Part shown: piece after piece, positions 43,939-51,775 of the stretch
Layout: every line of letters begins with the position of its first letter
Position numbering within the stretch: the stretch's first letter is position 1
DNA from: Bacteroidaceae bacterium
Lineage (GTDB): Bacteria > Bacteroidota > Bacteroidia > Bacteroidales > Bacteroidaceae
Reading direction: 5' to 3'
Assembly: GCA_017467885.1 (NCBI GenBank)
Contig: JAFUKC010000002.1
Location: 1-64,000 of the forward strand
DNA: 64,000 bases
Translations under genes and position numbers: made by a program
The notes under the pieces: generated by a model
What the model was told of the DNA's origin: nothing
Seen by the model: the letters and a program-made list of their open reading frames with translations, nothing else
Database searches by the model: none

Positions 43939-45255
43939 ATGGGAAATTTAGTTGCAATAGTAGGCAGGCCTAATGTTGGCAAATCGACGCTGTTCAACCG
44001 TCTTACCGAGACGAAGCAGGCGATAATTTCGGATGAAGCCGGTACCACGCGTGACCGTCAGTATGGTCGTTGTCTTTGGTGTGGAAAGGAGTTCTCCATC
44101 GTTGATACCGGCGGTTGGGTTGTAAACTCGGATGATGTGTTCGAGGAGGCTATTCGCGAACAGGTTACACTTGCCATGGATGAGGCCGACGTAATTCTGT
44201 TTGTCGTTGATGCAATGAATGGTCTTACCGATTTGGATTCTGAAATGGCAACCATGCTGCGACGTTCGAAGAAACCGGTATTGGTTGTTGCCAATAAGGT
44301 AGATACCTACGAACTTCAGTATGGTGCAGCCGAATTCTATGGAATGGGTGTAGGAGATGAAGTTTATTGCATATCGGCTGCAAACGGTAGCGGTACAGGC
44401 GATTTACTTGATGTGATTCTTTCAAAATTTACTAAGGAGGCCGAGGAGGTTCCCGAGGATGATATTCCACGATTTGCCGTTGTGGGGCGTCCGAACGCAG
44501 GAAAAAGTTCCATTATAAACGTTTTCTTGGGAGAAGACAGAAATATTGTTACCAATATAGCCGGTACCACACGTGATTCCATTCTTACGCGATATACGAA
44601 GTTCGGTTTCGATTTTTATCTTGTCGACACTGCCGGTATACGTAAAAAGAGTAAGGTTTCAGAGGATATCGAATACTATTCGGTGTTGCGCTCGATACGT
44701 GCAATAGAGAACTCCGATGTGTGTATTCTTATGATAGATGCCACACGTGGAATAGAATCGCAGGACTTAAATATCTTTTCGATAATACAACGAAACCAGA
44801 AAGGTCTTGTTGTGGTTGTAAATAAGTGGGATTTGGTTGAGGATAAGAGCGACAAGGTGATGAAATTTTTCGAGAATGCCATACGCGAACGTGTTGCCCC
44901 GTTTGTGGATTTTCCGATAATCTTTACCTCGGCAATTACAAAGCAACGTGTTTTTAAAGTGTTGGAGATGGCAAAAGAGGTTTATCTGCACTCGAAAACA
45001 AAAATATCCACTGCGAAATTCAACGAAGAAATGTTGCCTATAATAGAGGCTTATCCGCCTCCTTCGATAAAAGGAAAATACATAAAGATAAAATATTGCA
45101 TGCAGTTGCCCGAGAAGCGTGTACCCACATTCCTGTTCTTTGCCAATTTGCCACAGTATGTTAAAGAGCCTTATCGTCGTTTCCTGGAGAATAAAATACG
45201 TGAGAGATGGAATTTCTCGGGTGTTCCGATGAATATTTTTATAAGGCAGAAGTAG
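43939..45255 (+). CDS. der: Ribosome biogenesis GTPase Der
   Basis: 438 residues with two tandem GTPase domains: GRPNVGKST (8-16) with DTGGW, and GRPNAGKSS near 180 with DTAGIRKKS, then NKWDLVE, followed by a C-terminal KH-like domain ending [11 protein letters not shown]. Der acts in 50S subunit assembly. The start is 4 bases after the era stop, implying one transcript. No terminator is visible between its stop and the trp leader promoter. Confidence 0.97.
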   Translation: MGNLVAIVGRPNVGKSTLFNRLTETKQAIISDEAGTTRDRQYGRCLWCGKEFSIVDTGGWVVNSDDVFEEAIREQVTLAMDEADVILFVVDAMNGLTDLDSEMATMLRRSKKPVLVVANKVDTYELQYGAAEFYGMGVGDEVYCISAANGSGTGDLLDVILSKFTKEAEEVPEDDIPRFAVVGRPNAGKSSIINVFLGEDRNIVTNIAGTTRDSILTRYTKFGFDFYLVDTAGIRKKSKVSEDIEYYSVLRSIRAIENSDVCILMIDATRGIESQDLNIFSIIQRNQKGLVVVVNKWDLVEDKSDKVMKFFENAIRERVAPFVDFPIIFTSAITKQRVFKVLEMAKEVYLHSKTKISTAKFNEEMLPIIEAYPPPSIKGKYIKIKYCMQLPEKRVPTFLFFANLPQYVKEPYRRFLENKIRERWNFSGVPMNIFIRQK

Positions 45256-45296
45256 ATGCCTCAAGCAACTGTTCTGATATTTTTTTCTGCTTTTTG

Positions 45297-45327
45297 TTTG
45301 TGTAAGAAAGAAAATAGTATACCTTTG
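45297..45327 (+). promoter_or_regulatory. Promoter of the trp leader and trpB2
   Basis: TTTG (45297-45300), 19-base spacer, TACCTTTG (45320-45327); exact consensus. Confidence 0.85.
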
Positions 45328-45344
45328 CGGCACAGGTAAGCATA

Positions 45345-45419
45345 ATGCGTGGAAAACGGAATATGTATGTGAATAATGCACAATATTGGTGGTGGCGTTG
45401 CTCAAGATTAAAATCGTGA
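45345..45419 (+). CDS. trp leader peptide with three tandem Trp codons
   Basis: 24 codons from ATG 45345, beginning MRGKRNMYVNNAQYWWWR and stopping at TGA 45417-45419. A second in-frame ATG lies at 45363. Residues 15-17 are Trp-Trp-Trp. Given that Trp is the rarest residue, three in a row in a short leader before a tryptophan-synthase-like gene are strong evidence of a sensing peptide. Stalling of the ribosome at these codons when Trp-tRNA is scarce should favour read-through into trpB2. Confidence 0.85.
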   Translation: MRGKRNMYVNNAQYWWWRCSRLKS

Positions 45420-45460
45420 GACGTTGCCTCTATGTACAAGAATAGAAAGAATTTTTAAAT

Positions 45461-45498
45461 AAAGGGTTTGCCTCACTTTAAAAAGGCAAACCCTTTTT
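45461..45498 (+). terminator. Attenuator terminator before trpB2
   Basis: AAAGGGTTTGCCT pairs exactly with AGGCAAACCCTTT over 13 bp, loop of 10, followed by TT; the ATG of trpB2 is 26 bases further on. Confidence 0.9.
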
Positions 45499-45523
45499 AT
45501 TAACCAAAGAATACATTACAATT

Positions 45524-46888
45524 ATGTCAGTAAAAAGAAAACGTTATTTTCTAACCGAAGAAGAAATGCCCAAACAGTGGTATAATATTCAGGCCGACAT
45601 GGTTAATAAACCACAGCCGATGCTCGATCCTAAAAGCGGTAAACCGGTTGATGTAGATACGCTTTCGCGGCTTATTTCACGCGAAGCAGCCGAGCAGGAA
45701 CTTAATATGACAGATAGTTGGATAGATATACCCGAGCCGGTACAAGAGATGTATAACTACTATCGTTCAACTCCGCTTGTGCGTGCATACGGGCTTGAGG
45801 AGGCCTTAGGCACGCCGGCTCACATATATTTTAAAAACGAAAGTGTAAGTCCTGTGGGCTCGCATAAACTTAATTCGGCGCTTCCGCAGGCCTACTACTG
45901 TAAACGTGAGGGCACAACGAATATTACAACGGAAACAGGTGCCGGTCAATGGGGAACCGCTTTGTCTTATGCATCAAAGGTGTTTGGTCTGGAGTGTGCC
46001 GTATATCAGGTGAAGATAAGCTATAACCAGAAACCTTATCGTCGAAGTGTGATGCAGGCGTTTGGTGCGCAAGTGACCCCATCACCCTCGATGTCTACAC
46101 GTGCAGGAAAGGATATTCTGACACTTTATCCCAACCATCAAGGTTCGCTTGGTACGGCTATTTCCGAGGCGGTGGAACTGGCAATGACCACGCCTAATTG
46201 TAAATATGCTCTTGGTTCGGTTATGAGTCACGTGAGTCTTCATCAAACAATCATCGGCTTGGAGGCCGAAAAGCAGATGGAGAAGGCCGGAGAGTATCCA
46301 GATGTAGTCATAGGTTGTTTTGGTGGCGGCTCTAACTTCTCGGGAATATCTTTCCCTTTTATGCGTCACAACATATTGGAAGGCAAGAAAACACGTTTTA
46401 TCGCGGCCGAGCCTGAATCCTGCCCGAAATTGACACATGGACGTTTCTGCTATGATTTCGGTGATGAAAGCGGCTATACACCGCTTATGCCGATGTTCTC
46501 CTTGGGGCACACCTTCCGTCCGGCAAATATCCATGCCGGCGGGTTGCGATATCATGGAGCGGGTGTTATTGTGTCGCAATTGTTGAAAGATGGGTTGATG
46601 GAGGCTGTTGATATAAGTCAGTTGCAAAGTTTCGATGCCGGTTTGCTCTTTGCCAAGGCCGAGGGTATAATTCCTGCACCCGAATCGTGTCATGCCATAG
46701 CGGCCACCATCGCCGAGGCTGTTAAGTGCAGGGAGAGTAGAGAGCAGAAGGTTATCCTTTTCAATCTCTCGGGGCATGGTTTAATGGATATGGCCGCCTA
46801 CGATCAATATCTTTCGGGCAGCCTTACCAACTATTCTGTCAGTGATGAAGAGATAACAAAGGCTTTGGAAAGCATAGAGACAAGATAA
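45524..46888 (+). CDS. Tryptophan synthase beta-like protein TrpB2
   Basis: 454 residues, longer than TrpB1 (about 400) and typical of TrpB2. The PLP lysine lies in VGSHKLNSALPQA (about residue 113), ETGAGQWGTALSYASKVFGL follows, the phosphate loop is CFGGGSNFSG, and the end carries NLSGHGLMDMAAYDQY. TrpB2 enzymes make tryptophan from serine and indole and usually lack a TrpA partner. No trpA is adjacent. The Trp-sensing leader upstream supports a role in Trp supply. Confidence 0.92.
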   Translation: MSVKRKRYFLTEEEMPKQWYNIQADMVNKPQPMLDPKSGKPVDVDTLSRLISREAAEQELNMTDSWIDIPEPVQEMYNYYRSTPLVRAYGLEEALGTPAHIYFKNESVSPVGSHKLNSALPQAYYCKREGTTNITTETGAGQWGTALSYASKVFGLECAVYQVKISYNQKPYRRSVMQAFGAQVTPSPSMSTRAGKDILTLYPNHQGSLGTAISEAVELAMTTPNCKYALGSVMSHVSLHQTIIGLEAEKQMEKAGEYPDVVIGCFGGGSNFSGISFPFMRHNILEGKKTRFIAAEPESCPKLTHGRFCYDFGDESGYTPLMPMFSLGHTFRPANIHAGGLRYHGAGVIVSQLLKDGLMEAVDISQLQSFDAGLLFAKAEGIIPAPESCHAIAATIAEAVKCRESREQKVILFNLSGHGLMDMAAYDQYLSGSLTNYSVSDEEITKALESIETR

Positions 46889-46890
46889 AT

Positions 46891-47514
46891 ATGGGGGTGG
46901 AAAGACGAAAAATGATGTATGTGCACGGGTTCGCATCTTCAGGCAGCTCGGGGACAGTGATGGCGTTGCGTCGTCATTTCCCGGCCTGGACGGTTATTGC
47001 TCCGGATTTACCTGTGGACCCTTTCGATGCATTGGATTTGATACATAGGATTGTTGAGGAAGAGTTGCCCGAAATTGTGATAGGTACATCTATGGGTGGA
47101 ATGTATGTGCAGCAGTTGTGGGGTGTACGACGTATCGTGGTTAATCCTTCGTTCGAAATGTCGCGCCATCTGTTGTTTGGTAAGATGGGGCGTAACAAAT
47201 ATATGTCGAAACGGAAGGATGGTGTTACCGAATTTCGTGTAGACAAGAATGTTGTAGAACGTTTCAAATTGATGGAAAAGAATCAATTTGCCGGTGTAAA
47301 TGACAAGGAAAAATCTCTGCTTGTAGCTTTGTTCGGCGATAAAGACCCGATTGTTAATTTTCGTCCGTTGATGGAAGAGTTATATGGCAAGGAGTGTTGT
47401 CGTGTCTTTGCCGGGGAACATCGTTTAAATGATGATATTATGAAAAAAATATTGTTGCCTCTTATAAACGAAATGTTGGCTGCATCTGTGTGTGATGAGA
47501 AAATATATTTTTAA
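46891..47514 (+). CDS. YqiA/YcfP-type alpha/beta hydrolase
   Basis: 207 residues. YVHGFASSGSSGTVMALRR contains the oxyanion-hole HG, IGTSMGGMYVQQLWG the nucleophile elbow (Ser in GTSMGG), FGDKDPIV the acid and GEHRLNDDI the His. This is the small UPF0227/YqiA esterase family, cytoplasmic, acting on unknown esters. It starts 2 bases after trpB2 and is therefore under the same Trp-responsive leader. It ends 352 bases before the next gene, a long gap. Confidence 0.8.
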   Translation: MGVERRKMMYVHGFASSGSSGTVMALRRHFPAWTVIAPDLPVDPFDALDLIHRIVEEELPEIVIGTSMGGMYVQQLWGVRRIVVNPSFEMSRHLLFGKMGRNKYMSKRKDGVTEFRVDKNVVERFKLMEKNQFAGVNDKEKSLLVALFGDKDPIVNFRPLMEELYGKECCRVFAGEHRLNDDIMKKILLPLINEMLAASVCDEKIYF

Positions 47515-47866
47515 TTAAATCTTGGTATGATACATTATTAAGGGAGGTCTTATTTCTCGGGGGGTAGGTATTGTTCGGGTAAAAGCAGATGTTGCAATGA
47601 TAAATCCGGCGTATAACATTACTTACTTTGCACAGATATTCAAATACTTTAGAGATTGGATGGATACTTAAAGTTTGTATGTTTATATGTTGTTGTAAAT
47701 CAACAAATTCCCCCCCCCGGCTGTTTTAAAACATAAAAATGTTTGAAATATTCTAAAAAGTTTTGCTAAATTTGCAAAAACAAAATCACATCAGCGGTAG
47801 GCTTTAATAAGGTTTAAACTACTTGATGATGCTAAAGTGGATTTATAGAAGCTCCCTTAAGTAATT
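47515..47866 (+). other. 352-base intergenic region with a C9 tract and a promoter
   Basis: No convincing gene. A 24-codon frame starting at about 47597 (INPAYNITYFAQIFKYFRDW) lacks support. A run of nine Cs at 47710-47718 is striking in this AT-rich spacer. The promoter TTTG (47742-47745)-N21-TAAATTTG (47767-47774) lies 93 bases before the next gene, leaving a 5' leader of about 85 bases without obvious structure. Confidence 0.6.
47742..47774 (+). promoter_or_regulatory. Promoter of the nucleotidyltransferase-kinase fusion gene
   Basis: TTTG (47742-47745), 21-base spacer, TAAATTTG (47767-47774); consensus fit. Confidence 0.7.
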
Positions 47867-49003
47867 ATGAGTAAAAAAGTTTTTGTTTCGGGGTGTTACG
47901 ATATGCTTCATTCCGGTCATGTGGCATTTTTTGAAGAGGCATCGCAGTATGGCGATTTATACGTGGGTTTAGGTTCTGATAAAACGATACACGAACTTAA
48001 AGACCGTAAGACCATAAACACCGAGCGTGAACGTCTTTATATGGTAAAATCGATACGCCATGTGAAGGATGCTTTCATCAATTCGGGAAGCGGAATAATG
48101 GATTTTGCCGATGATGTGAAGCGTTTGAAGCCCGATATCTTTTTTGTGAATAGCGACGGTTATACTCCCGATAAAAAACATTTCTGTGCCGAAAACGGTA
48201 TAGAACTTATAGTTAGTAAACGTATCCCGGCTGCAGGTTTGCCCACACGTTCTACAACAGCGCTACGTAAGGAGTGTAATATACCTTATCGTATAGATTT
48301 GGCCGGTGGTTGGCTCGATCAGCCTTATGTCAGTTGTCATTATCCGGGTCCGGTTCTCACTATAAGCATAGAGCCTGATTACGATTTCAACAACAGAAGT
48401 GGTATGAGTACCTCTTCGCGAAAAGCTGCTATCGAGATGTGGCAGGTTGATATACCGGAAGGAGATCGTGAAACATTGGCCAAGATACTTTTCCGCTTCG
48501 AGAATCCACCCGGAAGTGCTTATGTCAGTGGCTCGCAAGATGCAATCGGTATTGTTATGCCCGGTCTTAATCGCATTAATTACAATAACGATTATTGGCC
48601 CGAAAATATTGAAACCGTAAAGGATGCCGATATTCTCGATTTTGTCGAGAAGAGTATATGGCTTATTAAATTGGCTCCTCGTGACGGTTCGTATGATGTC
48701 TTGGCTAATACCAATATAAATGAAGCCGGTGCACGCCGCTTGGCCGAGGCTGCGGATGCATGTTGGAAAGCAATTCTTGCAAAGGATATAGATGCGTGGG
48801 GTGCTGCATGTACAGCATCATTGGAGGCACAATTGGCAATGTTCCCCAATATGGCTCCCGATTATGTCCTTTCGGCTATAAATGAGTATAAAGACAGCGT
48901 TAAAGGTGTGAAAATTACCGGTGCCGGAGGTGGAGGTTATTTGGTGCTGATAAACGATACTCCTGTGGAAAATGCAATACAGATAAGAATAAGACGTAAC
49001 TGA
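47867..49003 (+). CDS. Nucleotidyltransferase fused to a GHMP-type sugar kinase
   Basis: 378 residues. Residues 1-135 are a cytidylyltransferase-like domain: GCYDMLHSGHVAFFEEA (HxGH at 15-18), TERERLYMV and ISKR-like VSKRIPAAG. From about 145 a GHMP-kinase-like part follows: PYRIDLAGGWLDQPY (the sugar-binding opening as in heptose kinase), SGMSTSSRKAAIEMW in place of the usual GLGSSS loop, SGSQDAIGIV and the final GAGGGGYLVL. Together they could phosphorylate a sugar and attach a nucleotide, as FKP does for fucose, but domain order and size differ. Product unknown. Single gene convergent with mlaF. Confidence 0.75.
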   Translation: MSKKVFVSGCYDMLHSGHVAFFEEASQYGDLYVGLGSDKTIHELKDRKTINTERERLYMVKSIRHVKDAFINSGSGIMDFADDVKRLKPDIFFVNSDGYTPDKKHFCAENGIELIVSKRIPAAGLPTRSTTALRKECNIPYRIDLAGGWLDQPYVSCHYPGPVLTISIEPDYDFNNRSGMSTSSRKAAIEMWQVDIPEGDRETLAKILFRFENPPGSAYVSGSQDAIGIVMPGLNRINYNNDYWPENIETVKDADILDFVEKSIWLIKLAPRDGSYDVLANTNINEAGARRLAEAADACWKAILAKDIDAWGAACTASLEAQLAMFPNMAPDYVLSAINEYKDSVKGVKITGAGGGGYLVLINDTPVENAIQIRIRRN

Positions 49004-49068
49004 TACGATTATACTTGTATGAGGGAAACTATGTACAGGCAATCCAGGGGTTGCCTGTATCTTTTTTA

Positions 49069-49839
49069 TCAGATACCTTGTGACATCATAGCTCTCTCCT
49101 TCACTTTGCGTAAGAGGTCGGAAGAGAAAAGAAAATCGTTGAGGCTTTTGCTTTTTGCATCTAAAATGTTGTCTTTGTTTCCTTGCCACTCAAGCTTTCC
49201 GTCAGATAGGAATATTATGTGGTCGCCTATCCCCATTACCGAATTCATATCGTGTGTATTGACGATTGTCGTTATTTGGTACTCGTCGGTGATTCCATGA
49301 ATGAGTTCGTCGATAATCAGTGACGTTTGCGGGTCTAATCCGGAGTTTGGTTCATCGCAGAACAGATATTTGGGGCCTAAAGCTATAGCCCGTGCTATGG
49401 CAGTGCGTTTCTGCATTCCACCCGATAACTCTTCGGGGCTTTTGTCCTGTGCGTCAAGCATATCAACTCGGGCAAGGCATGCTCGGGCACGTTTCAATTT
49501 CTCGTTGTATGTCATCGAAGAGAACATGTCAAGTGGAAACATGACATTCTCCAATACACTCATGGAATCGAATAGTGCAGCATTCTGAAACAGCATACCC
49601 ATTTCACGACGTATCATCAGATTCTCTTTCTTTCCAAATTTGAGGATGTTGCGTCCATCAAACAAAACTCGTCCTTCATCGGGGGTCAACAACCCTACAA
49701 TGCATTTTAGAAGCACGGTTTTTCCGGCACCGCTTCGGCCGATAATCAAGTTTGTGCGTCCGTTTTCGAAGGTGGTATTTATGTCGTTCAATACCACTTG
49801 GTTGTTAAACCGTTTAATTACGCCCTCTAATTGTATCAT
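49069..49839 (-). CDS. ABC transporter ATP-binding protein, MlaF type
   Basis: 256 residues from ATG 49839. Walker A IGRSGAGKTVLL, signature LSGGMQKRTAIARAIA and Walker B LFCDEPNSGLDPQTS are intact, and MIQLEGVIKRFNNQVVLNDI opens as in MlaF. With the permease it forms the inner-membrane phospholipid-transport complex. It overlaps the permease stop by 4 bases (ATGA). No MlaD (MCE) gene follows; the next gene converges from the other side. An upstream in-frame extension to 50028 lies inside the permease gene and is rejected. Confidence 0.9.
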   Translation of the reverse strand: MIQLEGVIKRFNNQVVLNDINTTFENGRTNLIIGRSGAGKTVLLKCIVGLLTPDEGRVLFDGRNILKFGKKENLMIRREMGMLFQNAALFDSMSVLENVMFPLDMFSSMTYNEKLKRARACLARVDMLDAQDKSPEELSGGMQKRTAIARAIALGPKYLFCDEPNSGLDPQTSLIIDELIHGITDEYQITTIVNTHDMNSVMGIGDHIIFLSDGKLEWQGNKDNILDAKSKSLNDFLFSSDLLRKVKERAMMSQGI

Positions 49840-50585
49840 TGCATTAATAATTGTGTTAGAACTATATCGGCAAATAATATCAGCACGCTGCAACTTACAA
49901 CCGAATCGGTGCTGGCTTTGCCTACCTCGATTGAGCCTCCCTCGACACGATAGCCGTAGAATGCGGCAACAGATGATATGATGAATGCAAAGAACAGCGA
50001 TTTTATGATGCTGCACCAAATGTACCATTGCTTGAATTCATATTGAAGGCCGGTTGTAAGGTCCTCTGCGGTCATTATTTGTGTTATGTATCCTATGGCG
50101 TATGCACCAAGAATCCCGGATGCTATACTGAAAATAACCAAAATGGGAATCATGCATACAAGTGCCGAAATTTTAGGCAGTATAAGAAAGTTGGCCGAGT
50201 TGACACCCATAATCTCCAAAGCGTCTATCTGTTGTGTCACGCGCATAGTACCAATTTCCGATGTTATGTTTGAGCCTACTTTGCCGGCCAGAATAAGGCA
50301 CATTATTGACGATGAGAACTCCAATAAAAGAATTTCACGTGTTGCGTATCCCACGACAAATTTCGGCATCCAGGCATTCTCTATGTTCAATTTCATCTGT
50401 ATGCAGATGACTGCTCCGATAAATAATGAAATAAGCAGTACTATGGGGATTGAATTTATTCCCAATTGATAGATGTCGCGCAGGAACTGTCTTAAAAACA
50501 TCTTCCATCTTTGCGGGCGCGCAAGTACTCTTTTCATCAATATCAGGTAGCTTCCGAAAGTACTTATCGATTTTAAAAATATCAT
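49836..50585 (-). CDS. ABC transporter permease, MlaE type
   Basis: 249 residues from ATG 50585. Five or six hydrophobic segments and the family core (LEFSSSIMCLILAGKVGSNI, TSEIGTMRVTQQIDALEIMG, the EQIDALR-like segment) identify MlaE/YrbE. It moves lipid between inner membrane and periplasmic MCE partners, keeping the outer membrane asymmetric. It is encoded first in the pair with mlaF; a -7-like TAACTTCG lies at 50679-50672 (minus strand). The earlier ATG at 50630 would add an atypical extension. Confidence 0.9.
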   Translation of the reverse strand: MIFLKSISTFGSYLILMKRVLARPQRWKMFLRQFLRDIYQLGINSIPIVLLISLFIGAVICIQMKLNIENAWMPKFVVGYATREILLLEFSSSIMCLILAGKVGSNITSEIGTMRVTQQIDALEIMGVNSANFLILPKISALVCMIPILVIFSIASGILGAYAIGYITQIMTAEDLTTGLQYEFKQWYIWCSIIKSLFFAFIISSVAAFYGYRVEGGSIEVGKASTDSVVSCSVLILFADIVLTQLLMQ

Positions 50586-50702
50586 CTTAATCTTTAAATT
50601 GCAGTTCAAATAAGAGGGTGTTTTTAACAATCTTCAAATTCAAACAAATACTTAAACAACTTTAAACTGTGCGAAGTTACTTATTTTCCCGCTTTTTGCG
50701 TT

Positions 50703-50712
50703 AGAAGCTGTT
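50703..50712 (+). repeat. Dispersed intergenic motif, copy 5 (short)
   Basis: AGAAGCTGTT just upstream of the lptB -33 element; only the core half matches. Confidence 0.35.
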
Positions 50713-50719
50713 CTTTTTT

Positions 50720-50750
50720 TTTGGTGAAAGCTAAATTTGCATTATCTTCG
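50720..50750 (+). promoter_or_regulatory. Promoter of lptB
   Basis: TTTG (50720-50723), 19-base spacer, TATCTTCG (50743-50750). Confidence 0.75.
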
Positions 50751-50776
50751 CCACATAAATATTATAACAATCCGAA

Positions 50777-51571
50777 ATGAGTGAGGTATCAGATAGTGCG
50801 GTTATGGCCGGTGAGGAGCGTATGGTGCTTCGTACCGAGAATCTTGTGAAGCGTTACGGGAAGCGTACTGTGGTCAACAATGTCTCTTTCGATGTTAAGC
50901 AGGGTGAAATCGTAGGGCTTTTGGGCCCTAACGGTGCCGGTAAGACAACATCGTTTTACATGACTACCGGTTTGGTCGTTCCCAACGGAGGGCGCATATT
51001 CCTTAATGACGAGGAGATAACCAAATATCCGGTTTACAAACGTGCGAGAGCCGGTGTCGGTTATTTGGCGCAGGAGGCAAGTGTGTTCCGTAAGATGACA
51101 GTGGAGGATAATATTGCTTCGGTTCTTGAACTTACCGACAAACCAAAAGAGTATCAAAGAGAAAAACTCGAAAGTCTTATAGAGGAATTTCGTTTGCAGA
51201 AGGTGCGCAAGAATCTTGGAGACCGTCTTTCGGGTGGTGAACGTCGGCGTACAGAGATTGCAAGATGTCTTGCTATCGACCCGAAATTTATTATGCTTGA
51301 TGAGCCTTTTGCCGGTGTCGACCCTATCGCGGTAGAGGATATCCAATATATCGTGTGGAAGTTGAAAGATAAGAATATAGGTATTCTTATAACCGACCAC
51401 AATGTGCAGGAGACATTGAGTATTACCGATAGGGCTTATCTTCTGTTTGAAGGCCGTATCCTTTTTGAAGGAACTCCCGAGGTTCTTGCCGAGAACGAGA
51501 TTGTCAGGGAAAAATATCTTGGTCGCGATTTTGTTCTCCGTAAAAGAGATTTCCAGTTGGGAGAGGAGTGA
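50777..51571 (+). CDS. lptB: LPS export ABC transporter ATPase LptB
   Basis: 264 residues. Walker [15 protein letters not shown], signature [16 protein letters not shown], Walker [21 protein letters not shown] and the switch His in [11 protein letters not shown] are all present, with the LptB-specific [20 protein letters not shown]. It powers extraction of lipopolysaccharide from the inner membrane with LptFG, which are not encoded here. Residues 1-15 are a short extension; Met16 (50822) is an alternative start. It is a single gene downstream of its promoter. Confidence 0.93.
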   Translation: MSEVSDSAVMAGEERMVLRTENLVKRYGKRTVVNNVSFDVKQGEIVGLLGPNGAGKTTSFYMTTGLVVPNGGRIFLNDEEITKYPVYKRARAGVGYLAQEASVFRKMTVEDNIASVLELTDKPKEYQREKLESLIEEFRLQKVRKNLGDRLSGGERRRTEIARCLAIDPKFIMLDEPFAGVDPIAVEDIQYIVWKLKDKNIGILITDHNVQETLSITDRAYLLFEGRILFEGTPEVLAENEIVREKYLGRDFVLRKRDFQLGEE

Positions 51572-51696
51572 TTCTTTCGTCTCTTCTTAATGTGTCGCGT
51601 TATTGTATATTTGTATAATATTTATTGTTGTTGAATTATCCGATAGTCGCAAAAAAGGATTTTTTAGGTTTGGTTTGTGCAAAATGGTGCTTAATT

Positions 51697-51728
51697 TTTG
51701 ATTATGTGCCCGATAAATTGTACTTTTG
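51697..51728 (+). promoter_or_regulatory. Promoter of tig
   Basis: TTTG (51697-51700), 20-base spacer, TACTTTTG (51721-51728); exact consensus. Confidence 0.85.
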
Positions 51729-51775
51729 CATCTCGTTTTTTTGGAGTAGAATATAAAATTTTAAAATTACTATAA

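Larger units (their letters stand above)
45333..45498 (+). promoter_or_regulatory. Tryptophan attenuator leader (Bacteroid-trp type)
   Basis: Between a consensus promoter and trpB2 lies a leader of about 165 bases. It encodes a short peptide with three adjacent TGG codons (45387-45395). A hairpin (GGC and CTCA arms near 45392-45402 with TGAG and GCC near 45416-45428) can form over and after the Trp codons. A 13-bp perfect terminator follows (45461-45473 with 45484-45496, T run). The segment TTGCCT (45424-45429) can also pair with AGGCAA of the terminator arm, a plausible antiterminator. This is the layout of ribosome-mediated trp attenuation described for Bacteroidota as Bacteroid-trp. Confidence 0.85.

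Noticed and set aside
45333..45498. 6S RNA or another free-standing small RNA
   Set aside because: The three tandem Trp codons and position before trpB2 make a trp attenuator the simpler explanation.
47597..47671. 24-codon frame in the long intergenic region
   Set aside because: Short, no promoter or conserved neighbour, no recognisable pattern.
49840..50028. 63-residue N-terminal extension of MlaF
   Set aside because: It is a shadow of the permease gene in another frame, and the usual MlaF N-terminus begins at 49839.
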